DNA of 64,000 nucleotides from assembly GCA_008933995.1 (NCBI GenBank), contig WARS01000046.1, positions 11,747,526 through 11,811,525 on the forward strand, given 5' to 3'. The stretch is from Datnioides undecimradiatus (Eukaryota; Chordata; Actinopteri; Lobotiformes; Datnioididae). Position numbers and translations under genes: made by a program. Of the stretch, positions 24,451 through 36,796 are shown piece by piece. Position 1 is the stretch's first letter; the number at the start of each line of letters is the position of its first letter. The notes beneath the pieces are model-generated. The model was not told where the DNA came from and ran no database searches. It was given only the letters and a program-made list of their open reading frames with translations.

Positions 24451-26867
24451 GTCGGCTTTCAGCGCGTGCCTCGCAGCAAAGGTTATCATCTCTCCTCTGA
24501 AAGACCGCTGTTTTGTCCAGGACTGACACTGCCTTCATTGGATGTGAAAGAAAATGGGCAAATCTTTATTGGCACCCTCTCCCTAGAGCAGCGCAGCGCG
24601 GTGCAAAGTGTCATTGTAGATGTGATGTATTTAAGTGTTTATCTGGTCTGGCAGAGTCCACAGGTGTCTTGGGTGTTGGTTTCCGCAGGCGCCTCTCAGA
24701 GCAAAATTTCTTTTATCACCTTCTCATACTTACCCTTGCAAACGCACACACACTTTCAGCCTCAAGGTGATGTGAAGCTCATGCGCCGAGACAGACGCAC
24801 ACACGCATGCACGCACAGATTTTAAAGGAGTCGCAACAGACCCACTCAGTGAAGGGAATTTAAGCGTCTGTAATTAGTAGCTTAAATCCTCCTGTTTACC
24901 AAGGACCATAAATGTGGTGGGATTTGTCTCAGTGACACTCGTTCTGCGGGGATCAGTTGCCAGCCTCCGGTTACACTGTACATACTGACACGCATAGTGC
25001 GAGGATGACAGGAATTAACTTACAGGATTGTGTACATATTGAAATGTGGTGCCAAGGCTGTGAAAATGCCACTTGGGTAAGTGAGTGATGGAATTTGAAG
25101 CACGGTAATGTGAGAGGCTCTCCTCCAGAAAAACAACATTTGTCCTTTGTGTAAACTGCTCGAAACGACCCACTTTACGTTACATGTCGAGGGAGAAGTC
25201 GGATGTGGCGTGACATCTGATTTGGAAAATGAAACGTTGTATGACATGAAAGCGATGCATCACTTTTTATACCGGGGTAGCCATCGCCTTGATGTCTCTG
25301 TGTGTAGTGGTCTATTGTGGGCAATGTTGTGAGCTAAAGATCAGGACTTACATATTTTATATTTGCTGTTTTACCATATCCCATGTTCAGAGGCCAGTAA
25401 GTCTGTAGAGCAGATGTGCTCATTTTAATTAAATCTTCATTTCTTGTGAATTAAAGTAGTCCAACAGGCAGTGGAAACGTTCGATGATGGTTTATTTGAT
25501 GATTTCCATCACAATAAATGAAGCCAGATGTTTCTGATCCAAAAGTAAAATCTCCGATTGGTTGATTACTGACTTGCTGCATTGTTCTTGCTAACATTCA
25601 TAACATAACTTTTGTGATGTTGCATATCGTGCAACAAGTATCTTGTGACATCATGAAACTCAAAAACTCTGCAGACATCTTACAGATTTATCCTAAACCT
25701 GTTTGCATACTAAAAACTGTAGATTGGCAGCATAATAACAACGGGTCCACTTGTAATAAACTATTCAAAATAGTCATTAAATATTGTGTGAAATGTAATA
25801 AATTACAACAAATTACTAATTCAAAGACTGTAACATAAGTTTGATGTATTTGTGCACCAATTTGATGAAGTACCTTGATTTTATAGGCGTTAATTCAGTG
25901 GGTGAACCCTGTGTTTGCAACAATTTCTCAGTCAGATATTATTATATAAATCAAACTCCATATATTGGCCAGTTAAACCAGGTCTCGCATAGACTGTGAC
26001 ACTATGACACAGTAAACAGGATATCTGACTTTAACACACCTTTAATGTCTCATCTCGTGCCAACTCACAGTCACTCTTTAATTGGTTTTAACAGCAACTC
26101 TGACCTCTCCCACGCTGCAGGCAGTTTCAGCTGCCCACCCTTAAATGGACCTCAGCTGTAGGTGTACAGCATCACAAAACATGCATGAGAACCTGGGTAG
26201 TGGAGTTTTCAAAATGAATGCTCACGGAATACAAAGGTGTAAAGAAAAGGCATAAATGAACCTTTTCATAGACTCAAGCGAACCTTTACAAACTCATTCA
26301 TTTGCTCCCATTTTTAGGCTTTATGCACTTTTTGGTTTACTGGAAATGAGAAAGACTGAGGAAGAATAGGATGCTTATGCAATAGCAAGTTCGGTGCTTG
26401 ATTAAAACCCAAGGCTTCTCATTTTTATATGTGACACATGTCTCCAACACCCAACCCACCACGGTCACCTCTTATTTAAACTGCTTTTCGTGGAATCACC
26501 ACTAACTTTGCTTACTTTTAATTCATCCTCCCCGCGCTGTATATTGCAGCCCCGCTCAAGGTTACCCTTGGGCTCTTGCAAACATAGTTCAGTGCCTTTT
26601 CTCCAGAATGTAATAGATTTGTCCCTCCACTGCGCCCTTGCGCTTGGAGGCGCGCGGGAAGACAAAAAGCTTGGACAGTTTTTGCAGTCAAATCACAAAA
26701 ATGTCTGGACAGGGGAGCGCGGCGGATGCACAGTGGCATGTACCCTCTTCACATCTGAAAAGGATTGATAAAATAAATTGTTCAGATTTGTGAATGCAAA
26801 TGCACTCTGGCCCCAATTCCGACTGGTGTGGAGATAAAACCCCCTCTCTTATTTCTTTTTCTCCTGC

Positions 26868-26892
26868 TTTTTTTTTTTTTTTTTTTTTTTTC
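26868..26892 (+). repeat. Poly-T homopolymer
   Basis: About 25 consecutive T residues. No retroposed sequence is recognised next to it. Confidence 0.93.
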
Positions 26893-27604
26893 CTGTGGAG
26901 GAATTTTCTGCCCTCTTATTTCTCAGCTGAGGTGTGGAGCTCGGGTGATAAGAGAATATTACCTGGCACTAACTCTGCCATTGTTCCACCGGACTAGCAC
27001 CTTGTTACTCTCTCTGTCTCAAATATTTTTAGACATAATGCAAGCTTATGCTATTGTAAAATTTCAGGTTATTAAAAGGGGTTACTGCGGAGGGGGAGGA
27101 AAGGTTACTGCAGAAGTGAGTGAGCGAGATACAGAGAGAGAGGGAGTGTTGCCCCACAGCTTTTAGTCGCTCCATCTGGCTCTATCACCACCTATCAGCT
27201 TGCTGTATTTGGACAGAGCAGGCCTCGTGTGAGAGAGAAATGAATGAAGGGAGCAAATCAGAGAGGGGGTGGACTTCGCGGAGACACGGAATGAAAGGGA
27301 GCGCGACAGAAAAGGACGTACGGGAAGAGCGAGCGAGTGTTTTAGCAGGTGAATAAATGGCAGGTCACAACAGCTAAAGATACAGAGGGGTCAGTGCTCC
27401 CACCGCAGGCTGCATCGTGTATCGCTCCCATCAAAGCGTTGCGAAGACCCTTTTCATTTCCAACAGCCTGCTCAAAGACTCCACGCGCACTACGCCGGAG
27501 TCTGCAACGTGTGTGTTCTCATTAAATCCTGCCAAAACACCACGTGCATACACACAGGCATTCACTTGTAGTATATACAGCATTTTTTATTTTTTTGCAC
27601 TCTC

Positions 27605-27626
27605 ACACACACACACACACACACAG
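27605..27626 (+). repeat. CA dinucleotide microsatellite
   Basis: About 11 CA units inside a longer CA-rich patch. Confidence 0.9.
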
Positions 27627-27919
27627 AAGCCGGCATTTCAAGGCATTCGCTCCTCTCTGAGGCAAGCGTGACAGACCCCAGCGTGCAGAATAAAGACCTA
27701 TCATCCGCTGTCATTCTCTCCTTACAGACCGGGGGATTTTGCATGGGGCTTGCTGAACCTGGTTTGAGGTTGTTATTTATTTATTTCATCTGTTATCAAG
27801 GGCTTGGGAAGCATAACGTGCCTTTGGTGAGGAGGAGTACAATGCGCGACAATCCCCTCAGTGATGGATTTCTCTACTCAGATCCTGTACCGCTTTGATT
27901 TATGATATAATATAGAGTG

Positions 27920-28300
27920 ATATGCCGCTCATGCTACACAATGGCGCCGTACCCCATACTGATGTAATTCCAGCTCACTGTCGCCTCTTAGCCTATCACA
28001 GCCCTGCTGTGCTTGAAAAGGGGGAGAACCCTCAAATGCACTTCAAGGGCAATCTGATTGAATTAACCAGCCATTAGATGTATGAGATGAGCTGTAATTG
28101 CAGGGGTATTTATCTATTCAGATGAATGGGTTTTGACCGCAAGGTCATGATACTGCTGCGCCGTCCTCAGGAAAACTTGATTGAGCGTGTACCTGTTTGC
28201 GCCTCGATCGGCCGCATTGTTTTAACCTCTCATTGGTGAGCCGAGGTCCCTCCTGTAACAAATTTAGCTCCTCATGGTGATGGCAATGTGGTTTTTTTCC
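27920..28300. promoter_or_regulatory. Candidate conserved non-coding element with everted nuclear-receptor half-sites
   Basis: Complex sequence 350-700 bases before the start-codon exon. It includes TGACCG at 28134-28139 and AGGTCA at 28142-28147, which form an everted half-site pair spaced by two bases around a perfect TGACC/GGTCA inverted repeat. It also holds several AT-rich cores (GATTGAATTAACC, GAGCTGTAATTGC). Its closeness to the splice acceptor and its low-repeat texture make it a candidate regulatory element. Receptor binding is inferred. Confidence 0.3.
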
Positions 28301-28642
28301 CCTTCTTTTTTATAGACCTGCTTAGCAGAGCTCATTTCTCTCCCTCTTGTCGCAGCCCTCGTTAATGACTGGGAGAATAGGAATTAGAAGCAACAAATGA
28401 GCCGCAGTGTGTTCGTGTCAGTCAGGTGCACGGGGAGCAGATGCTGTGAGCATTTACACCTTCACGTCAACATGTTCTCTCCTTAATTCACGCGGTGTCT
28501 CGCTCTTTCTCTGTCCCCCGGCCTTTTTCTAGCTTTGAAACCCTGCTGTCGTTTCTGTATCTCTCGCTTCCATTTGCATATACACGAGGTAATAAAAGAA
28601 TTTCAACCTGACCTACACCCTCTGCCTTTCCATTTCCTGCAG

Positions 28643-28681
28643 GCCTGCCCCTGTTGTTCCCTCTGAGAGGAAGAGGAAGTG
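28643..28681 (+). other. klhl29: klhl29 5' untranslated part of the start-codon exon
   Basis: The exon begins after a good acceptor: a pyrimidine-rich stretch ending in TTTCCTGCAG with AG at 28641-28642. It contains 39 untranslated bases. An in-frame TGA at 28664-28666, six codons before the ATG, shows that the reading frame cannot extend upstream within this exon. The presence of an acceptor means that at least one non-coding exon and the promoter lie further 5', in or beyond this window. Confidence 0.8.
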
Positions 28682-28954
28682 ATGTCACGCCACCACCACC
28701 GCTTTGAGAGGGACTACCGGGGACCCTGGGAGCGGAGAGACATCCGTCCTTCTGGCCTCCACAATGGAGGAGCCAATCATAGCTGTGCCTCTGCCGTTGT
28801 CAATGGCAACAACCGTCCAGGGCTCCTTCCCCTCCCAGTCATCCCCTCCCTCCTCCCCACCCCTGTTACAGTTGCCGTGACAACATCGAGCAGCGACATA
28901 GCGGTCAAGCGAGGCATCACGGCAGCGGGATCAGTCGCTCCGGCGTCGGCCAAG
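28682..28954 (+). CDS. klhl29: Kelch-like protein 29, first coding exon (residues 1-91)
   Basis: This exon carries the start codon and residues 1-91 of kelch-like 29, a BTB-BACK-kelch protein of the family that commonly acts as substrate adaptor for cullin-3 ubiquitin ligases; the specific substrate is not established to my knowledge. The protein opens MSRHHHRFERDYRGPWERRD and later has RPGLLPLPVIPSLLPTP (residues 45-61). Both match human KLHL29, as I recall it, almost position for position. The start at 28682 is chosen because it gives the family-typical MSRHH beginning, has G at -3 and has an in-frame stop just upstream. A GTG at 28679 is not the start. The exon ends at AAG|GTAAGA (GT at 28955-28956), a strong donor, in phase 0 after exactly 91 codons. 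The rest of the segment is serine/threonine/alanine-rich and probably disordered. Confidence 0.93.
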
Positions 28955-31900
28955 GTAAGAACCCCGTCCAAATGGATGCTGCAACACCTGCTTCCCTCTG
29001 ACTCCTCTTGGAAAGCTGTCAGTGTTTCCTCCCGCTCTGTCAACTTTCTTTCAAGTCTTTGTCTCACCCCGTGTCAACTTTCTAATCTATGAAGACTCCC
29101 CAACTGGACATAATCTCCAACTTTCTCCCTGCTTTTGAGGCTTTCCAGCTTCCTTCACTCTCGCTGTCCTCCAGTTCTCCTCTCTCACTTTCTCCAAATG
29201 TTTCTGCACTGTCCAACTCACTGGCATGCCTGTCTTCATGGTTCAACTGTCTCAGCTCTTCAAGCCTGTCCGCTCTCTCCCTCTCGCCCCCTCTCGCCCC
29301 CTCTCTCTCCCTCCCCGCCTGCCTCCTGCCCTCTCCACCCCTCTGCCTCACTCCAGTTCTGCTGCTCTCTCTGCACTCCCTCTGTCCAATGCCCCGCTCT
29401 TGCCAAACCATTTTCCTTCCATCTTCATTTTCGCTCTCTGCCAAATGGCAGGCTTGTCCTGCCTTTGCCTCCTTGGTAATTTTCTTCCTTCATTATGTAA
29501 ATGACCTTTTGACAGTGGCTCAGATGGGTGCTGCTGTCAGAAGTGATGGTTAGAGGTGGTGCTTTCCTTAACAAGCAAGCAAACACAAAAGGACCACATC
29601 TATATATAAACCCTGAGCTTATATTATCAATTTAATAAAACACAAAAAACAACAGGCCCATATTTCTCTTATGGCAGCACATTCCTGTTCTTCAGGCCTC
29701 TTCTTTCTTCTTGCCATATAGAGACCACGGTATTAGATCCAAAATTGGTTCTAGACCAACTTTTAATGACACCTCAAGGGGCACAAAAGGCAACATTTCG
29801 GTGTGCTGTGTGATTACACACTTCGCTCTATATCTCGTTTCTATATTGCATATTGTGTTCAGACCTTATCCTGAAAACTGCACTTAGGAAATGTCTGAGC
29901 AATGTAGTCAAGAGCCGTAGAGTTTGTGTTCTCCCCCTCACTCGCCCTGGGATTTGCTAGCTAGCTGGCTGTCAGCAGTGTGAAGAGTAGGGCCTTTATC
30001 AAAAAAGAGTTAGACATTTCAGCCTGTCCCCTGCCTCTGCTTCCATGGATACCATTCATCTTCTCTCAACACTCCCCCTCACTATCAGATAATTTGCTTT
30101 AATTTGAACTTCAGCCATAAATGGGTTTTTTTCCCCCCCCTCGTTCACCTTCTCGGGCTCATACTCTCGGTGGGGCCTCCTGCACTCCAAGAGCAGAGGT
30201 AAACAATGCTCTGGTAATTTAGCCCGTAAGTGCACATCATTAGATACCCCACTGAATGCACTGACCACAGACACAGTAAATCTGCTCTGGCACCGCATCG
30301 GCCCCTCCTTTTGTGCGGCTGAATAATTACATACATCCCGACAAAGTCTTGCCAACTCCCACCGTGGCCATTGTCATCATTCAATGGCTGCCAGAGCAAT
30401 TAGGTGCATTGCCTCGCACGTGAATGCACAGTCGTTTAAAGGTACAGTATATGTGGGAATGTGTGCGCGTATGTGCAGCAGCTATAATGCAGATCCTTCC
30501 CCAGATGCCTCTCTGTTAGCTTCATTCAGGGATTTACCTTTCTACTTTGTCTTGCCTTTGACAGTCCTTTGTGAGGGATGCAATAGAGACCAGCGACGTT
30601 TTAAAAGGGAAATACCCAGAGTCTGCGCTCTGCTTTAATTACGGCCTAGAAAAGATACAGGGCCCCCAAGAGCCGGCCAATACCATAGGAGCCTGTCTTT
30701 CTATCTCTCTCCTAGCTGTCCTCCTGTCGTCACTTGCTCTCTTTCCCATTCTGTCATCTTCGATCAAAGCTGTTGGGGAGGGTCACAAAGAGTCTGGTGG
30801 ATGGATGCAGCTCTCCTCTCCGTGGTCCCCGTGTCTCTGCTCTGTCCATGGCTCCACTAAAAAGCTGACAGGCCGTTATTGATCTCCACTGTTTGGAGAC
30901 TCTCTCTTTATAAACACGGCGGCCCAAGTGGGGACACAGCCCAATAGCTAGACATGTTCAAGAGTGCGCATGTCCGTGTCTGTGAGTGACACCCCTGCAC
31001 ATATTACTCAGTTGTAAAACCATAAAAGCAGTGATCATTGCCCTTAACGTGAGATGTGAAAACGGTAAAAGTGTATTGTTTCACAGTTACTTTGGGGTTG
31101 TTTGCCATCTGTTATGAGCAGCTTGTCTTCATGTGACAGCTTTTAATAATCAAGTTATATTATATAGTGATTTTGTATAAGAGTTATATGGTTGGCACGA
31201 GGCTGCCGCGTGAGTGTATGTGTGTGTTCATATGTGCGGGTGTGTGTAGGACAAATGCTGAGAGTGGCAAAGTACCATCTGGTGGTATTGTCCATCCTGG
31301 TGCAGAGCTAACCACACGGAACAGTGGACCTTAGTTAAATTAGAGCTATACTTTGTTATCTCCTGTCAGACCGTTAATTCATTTTTATGTATTTTTGTCA
31401 TGGATGTATAGCCACTGCAGGCAAGGCCATGTTAATAACTGCAAACTATTTCTGTCTCCCGCTGAATAACAGGACTTGTATACGTCAGCTGAAAGTCAGT
31501 TATGAACAGTTTCCTTAGAATATCAATTCCACTCAATTTACCAGGTGGTAATTAAATTGACTTCTTTCATATTCAGTTATTGCTCATGTTGTGGCTTTTC
31601 TATTTAGCTTTCTAGCGGCCATGGTAGGAGCTGACAACCCAATGTTAACATGACGGGGCACCATGATGTCATTATTTGTCATATTTCCATAGGTATGGCT
31701 GTTTATTGGTTGCTGGGTGTTGATCACAGGCATGCATGGATGTGTACTCGCTGCACTAAAACCTATTTGAATCTATACACCTGCATTACAGCTTCTATCC
31801 GCTTTATTATCATCTCTACCCTTCAGACACCCTTTAAGTTGCGTTAATGTTTGTACTTCCCTTGTGTCGCTTAATAGGTGTAATCTGTCTCGCCAAACAT

Positions 31901-33850
31901 CACCAGACATTGTCTATTGACGTTTAAAGAGAGCTGTGATTGGGGTTACCGGAGATCACCGTGATTGATTCGTGCAATGACCCGCGAAAGGTGTGCGCTT
32001 CTCTTCCTGTGAAAAGTTGTGTGAACGATCTGTGCCGGGTTGTTTTGCGCGTTACTGTTGCAGCCCGTTATTGGGTGTAAGCGAGGATTTTAGAGGGTTT
32101 AAAAAAATGGTTTTTATCTGAACACATAATATTACTCATAAAGTATCTTCCCACAGAAAGCCCCCTGAAACATATGGATTTCTGTGCATGGTTTAATCCT
32201 TGTAATATGAAATTCTTAATCCATCCTCCCCTGATATTTAATAGCAGCAGTGCTGGAATTTGTGTTTCTTTACCAACCTTTATTGGACAAAAATGCAGGC
32301 ACCTCAGTTGAAATTAAAGAACAGACAGTTATATATTGATCTAAGACGTACCGCAAACTAATAACTGTTGTTAGTATGGGGCTTTTGCTCGTAGGCTTGT
32401 GTTGATTCTCTATATCATTGGCATTTTGATTCACTCTGTTTACATCTCATTCATTTCTCTGTTGAAATGTTTGCTGAGAGAATTTGGTTTGCGATCTACA
32501 CAGACGTCTCGATGTCTGCAGAGTGAGCTACGCCTTCAAGCCTGCAGCCATCTCATTAGTTTAATGTTATTGGAAACAAACTCTAAGTTTCTTTTCTTAA
32601 TTTTATTCTGCTCGGGTAGCTGCTTCGCTGCGGTGCAAAGGTTTTAACCTCCGCATTTTGTTCTGTTTTGACAATATTCTTATGTAAGAGCTGGAAAAAA
32701 ATCATCATGTAACCAATACGTGAAGAAGTTTGTGTAGTGCTGATCATAAGAAGATTAGTTTTATCCCTGGCAAGTCTTAAAGTTTCCAGTCAATTCATAG
32801 AGTCTTTATTGGTTGGCGTGGGCAAGAGTAGAGCATGAGCACGAGTGGGTGGTACTGTCTCAAAAATGGCGATAAGTGGTCTTGACTTCTTCAAAGTCGC
32901 TCATGAGGATCTCAGATGTTACTCATTAGCTGTCTCATCGGCTTCACTTCACTGACAGTGTTCTCGGTAGTCACGGCGCATTTCATTAATTTTACAAAAT
33001 ACGACCACAGCACTGTTTGCAGGAAAACAAAGCACGGCACTGTAAACATTGAAGATGGATGTATTTGATATTTACCTTCAGTTGTACTTATTAGAAGCCC
33101 CCTTCAACAAGGAGTGTTGGTAAAGTACATATTGCTGTTTGATCTCCTGCTGATAGGGACTGAATGGAAAACCTGCCGTTGGCTCTCTAATAAAGAGGCT
33201 ATTCCCCCCCGGTATGGCCAAATGAAGCGTTCTGTTCTGCTGAGCACGTCTCTCGACAGATACCGCATCCCGTGACAGATCCCACCACCTGGCAAGGATC
33301 CTTTAGCTGTAGTGGTATGCATTTTGACTGACCCGTACTGTATATCCATACCTGCAATGTCACGTATCTAGTTGGTCACGAAAGGTTCTCCTTGTTGCTC
33401 AGGTTGGCGTCATTTGAAAAAATTTTTAAAAAACCCCAAAATCCCCAATCGCCCAGCATTGGCAGCACCAATCAATAAGAGCTCGTCTTGAAACAAAATC
33501 ACACATTGTGCCTTTTCGGTCATTGATTTCAGCCAGGTCAGCCAGCCAATGGATTGAAGCAGACCCCATACTGTGACCAACACAACGTGGTATCCAGAGA
33601 ACAGCAGGTGTCATGGCCTCACTCTGACACAATCAGAAAAAAGAAAGAAAACACACCAAAAGCGAGCCCATTCGGAGCGATTCATTTTATTTCACTGTAT
33701 TTTTTTCCTGCGACCACATGTGTCATTTTCCCCCGACAGTGACAAGGCGAACAAATTGTGATGAAATATATTTTCAGCTTTGAAATATTCAGCATTCTTA
33801 AGGCGACCGCGTGTGGACCGGCGGTGTGATGTGACTGCGAATCACCTCTG

Positions 33851-33872
33851 TAGTGCATTAGTAGTGCATTAG
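33851..33872 (+). repeat. Two tandem 11-base units
   Basis: TAGTGCATTAG occurs twice with no gap (33851-33861 and 33862-33872). Confidence 0.85.
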
Positions 33873-34186
33873 CGGCGGTTTTAGCTTTTATTCATTTTTG
33901 TTTTTTACACCGCTGTTTATTTTTGCTGAGACTTTAGGTCTGCATCAAAAAAAACAAAAAAAACAACAAAAAAAAAACAATGTCAACATCACTCTTGTGT
34001 CAGGCAGCCTGGTAATGAATCCACTGGAAGAATCTTTATTGAGGTTGAGGTGGGGGGAAAAAAGGCTTCGCTTGAAAACTGGGATAACCTTGTGACGAGT
34101 CGCTGTGAAATGTATTGAATATGAGATGATTAAAGTTTAAGAAGGTGCTCGCTGGGGGAGCTGGATGAGGGAGACAGAACGGAGAC

Positions 34187-34208
34187 GGGAGGGAGGGAGG
34201 GAGGGAAG
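34187..34208 (+). repeat. GGGA tetranucleotide repeat, G-quadruplex-type
   Basis: Five GGG runs separated by single A residues fit the classic four-G-tract pattern with one-base loops on the + strand, which is the sense strand of klhl29 pre-mRNA. It lies 5.2 kb into the intron. The fold is inferred from the pattern. Confidence 0.85.
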
Positions 34209-34962
34209 AGGGGTGGCAGAGAGTTGCTTTTGAATTAGCTTCAGATCGGAGAGGAAACTACAGTTGTTCGATCAAACGGTGAAACTCCCATCGCCCGGGA
34301 AAGATGAAACTTTACATTTCCAAAGCAGACACACCTCACCATGGGGTCTTAAAGAAAGCCTCGCTACCTTGTGAGGAAAAGCCCAGAACACTAAACATAG
34401 CTGGAAGAGAAATGAATTGCTACGCCGTTTGAAACAATGCCGCCCAGCCCTCCTTTTTGTCCTTTTACGCACATAAATTCAATCCAATTATATCAATTCA
34501 CAACGTTTATACCATACCAGAATTCCAGGATGTGTGTAACTGTCAGTCATTCGGGATACTGTGTTGTTCTTTTATTTTTGACAGTTTAACTTTAATTAAA
34601 ATGAAAAAAACCCCAAACCAACCAAAAACAAAATATACAGTGAGAGTCCTCCCCCAAATACTAAGTAGCAGGCGGCGTTCTGAGGTGCTTTTATCTTTCT
34701 CTGAGGAGCAGAAAGGTAAACAATCGTCACACTCGGCTGCCTGGGTTTGATTTATTAGCCTCTACTGTACGTGTTGTCATCCTGTCACAGACTTGCCTCG
34801 TGCCATTTGCATTCGCCGGGAAAACGTCTCGAAACTGTCTCGCCTCTCAGAAGACAGTTCCTCAGAAGCGGACCAAACTGATTGATTAGAAATACTTAAT
34901 TTCACCGCCGTGCTTTTCTTTTATTATCCATACGCCCTCGTGTAAAATCTGAAGGCTTTTTT

Positions 34963-34968
<6 letters not shown>

Positions 34969-34997
<29 letters not shown>
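34969..34997 (+). repeat. CT dinucleotide microsatellite
   Basis: About 14 CT units directly after a run of T residues. Confidence 0.92.
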
Positions 34998-35000
<3 letters not shown>

Positions 35001-35090
35001 GGTAGGTGAGTCAAGTGTCTCTTTATCTGACGTTCACTGTTTGAACAGCTATGCAATTTTAAATATGAAGAGCCAGAGGTCTGATGCACT

Positions 35091-35110
35091 TTTTTTTTTT
35101 TTTTTTTTTT
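35091..35110 (+). repeat. Poly-T homopolymer
   Basis: About 20 consecutive T residues. Confidence 0.9.
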
Positions 35111-35875
35111 GTTCTTTGTAAGTGGCTAAGTGGCGCGCATGTCAGAGTATATTTTAGTGCTAAAAGTCAGCTTGTCTGACACGGAGCTGAGACGAACCTG
35201 TCAGCTCTTTCTGTCCTGTCCGTCCGGTCGAAATGTCAGAATGGATAAAGACAGCCCTCGGTGGTTATGCAGAAAGCCGCGCTCAAGTATTAGACACGCC
35301 ACTATTAGAAATGCCACTCCTTTTTGTTCCTGCTGATTGGATTTTTTTTTTTTTTTCCTCAGTGGGAAAACTAGATTTTGAATTCCCGGCACAACACAGT
35401 GCGCCTGCTGTTTCTAAGAGTGCCTTCGTATCTTGTCTAGTTAGATGGGTACACCTGATTTTAATTGGTCTGACAGTTTATGAACCAAGCGTCATCATTT
35501 TCCGCCGCCGCTGTTTTACTTTCCATTAGTCATGCGTTAATTCTTTCTAATCTTTTTTTTTTTTTCCCCCCATACACACAAACATCATCATAATGTTTGT
35601 GGACAAACAAATCCACTGTCGGGCGTCTGCAACAGAGTCATTAAGAAACAGTGGACCTCAAGGGAGCAAAGCGGGGATTAAGCAGTGATTTTCCTCGAGA
35701 TGATCTATGGAAACTTTTGAGTGTTAACGAGAAGCAGTGATTGTGTGTTTACCGGGAGCAATTGCACCAGGGTCTGGATGTCTCGGCACCATGTGGGGAG
35801 AATTAAAGCTTTCCACTCGGAATCAGACCAGGCTATGCTGCAGTGATTGCTAATCAAGTAAAGAGATACAGAGGC

Positions 35876-35932
35876 AGACGGATAGACAGACAGAAGGAAA
35901 GCCAAGCAGACTGAAAGACAGATAGACAGACA
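35876..35932 (+). repeat. Imperfect GACA/GATA tetranucleotide tract
   Basis: A purine-rich stretch with repeated GATAGACAGACAG-type words, interrupted in the middle. It is a decayed tetranucleotide microsatellite. Confidence 0.65.
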
Positions 35933-36769
35933 CCTCAGTCATGAGGACTGCACACTGTCAAACTGTCAGAGGGAAAGGCACTGTAAAAAAAAAAAAAAAA
36001 AAAGGGAAACTGTCAGGCTTCATTTTTTTTGTTATCAGCATTTGAAATCGGATGGATGGAAAATGGGAGTCATGAATCTGATGACAGATTTATCAGAAAT
36101 CTCACACCCTCATCGCACAGCCAGGACATTGTCATCTTTTATTGTCAACAGAAAATATTGACAGCGGACTTCTTGATTTAAGGAAAAAAAAAAAAGAAAA
36201 AAAAAAGGAAAACGAATCAGCATAAAAACGAAGCGGCTGGCAGATGTGGGACGATAACAATGCAACAGGTCAAAGAAGAAGGTGAAGGCAAGTGTTATCT
36301 TTGTCTTGTCAATCTCGCTGTGACAGCATATTCCACAGGTTTCAGCCAAGCCGTATTCTCTCTTGGGTCCACCTGCGTCTGTCTTTCTGTCTATAGGGCT
36401 AAGATCCCAGCTGACCTTTTGTACCAACAATGCAACGCTGCATTTATCCGTCCAGCCGCCTGTCTTTCCTATCACAATTCGACAAACCTGGCCAACTCCT
36501 CTGTCTCTCTTCTTCTGCGTGTTGGTGCATCTGCTTCATCAGAGCTGGATTTTAATCCTCTTGGAGGAAATAAAACAGAGGCAGAGACAGCTTATTGTTC
36601 TGAAAACCATTGATATCCCAAAATAGGAGACCTTTCTGGGTCCTGCCTTTGTGGTGGGTTCATGCTGGTTACAGCCGGCTCTACAAAAGACAACATGCGC
36701 AGCTCTGGCAGTAGAAGAGAAGATGGTCCAGAAGGGGCTTGCTCTCCTCTTTTTCTGCTGTGTTTTGTG

Positions 36770-36796
36770 TGTGTTTGTGTGTGTGTGTGTGTGTGG
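36770..36796 (+). repeat. GT dinucleotide microsatellite
   Basis: About 13 GT units with one interruption, inside two overlapping chance frames on +. Confidence 0.9.

Larger units (their letters stand above)
22075..27920. other. Non-coding upstream region
   Basis: No coding exon is recognised. It contains long GT (22851-22898) and CA (23778-23818) microsatellites, an A run at 22370-22384, a T run at 26868-26892, a CA tract at 27605-27626 and an AT-rich stretch around 25380-26060. Frames of up to 146 codons have no recognisable domain and no credible splice context. Confidence 0.65.

Noticed and set aside
28679..28681. GTG directly before the ATG as an alternative start codon
   Set aside because: Vertebrate initiation at the ATG gives the family-typical MSRHH start; GTG would only add one residue.
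29089..29553. A 154-codon serine/leucine/proline-rich frame just after the first coding exon
   Set aside because: It lies beyond a strong splice donor at 28955 and comes from a pyrimidine-rich tract. The opposite strand is also open, as expected for low-complexity DNA.
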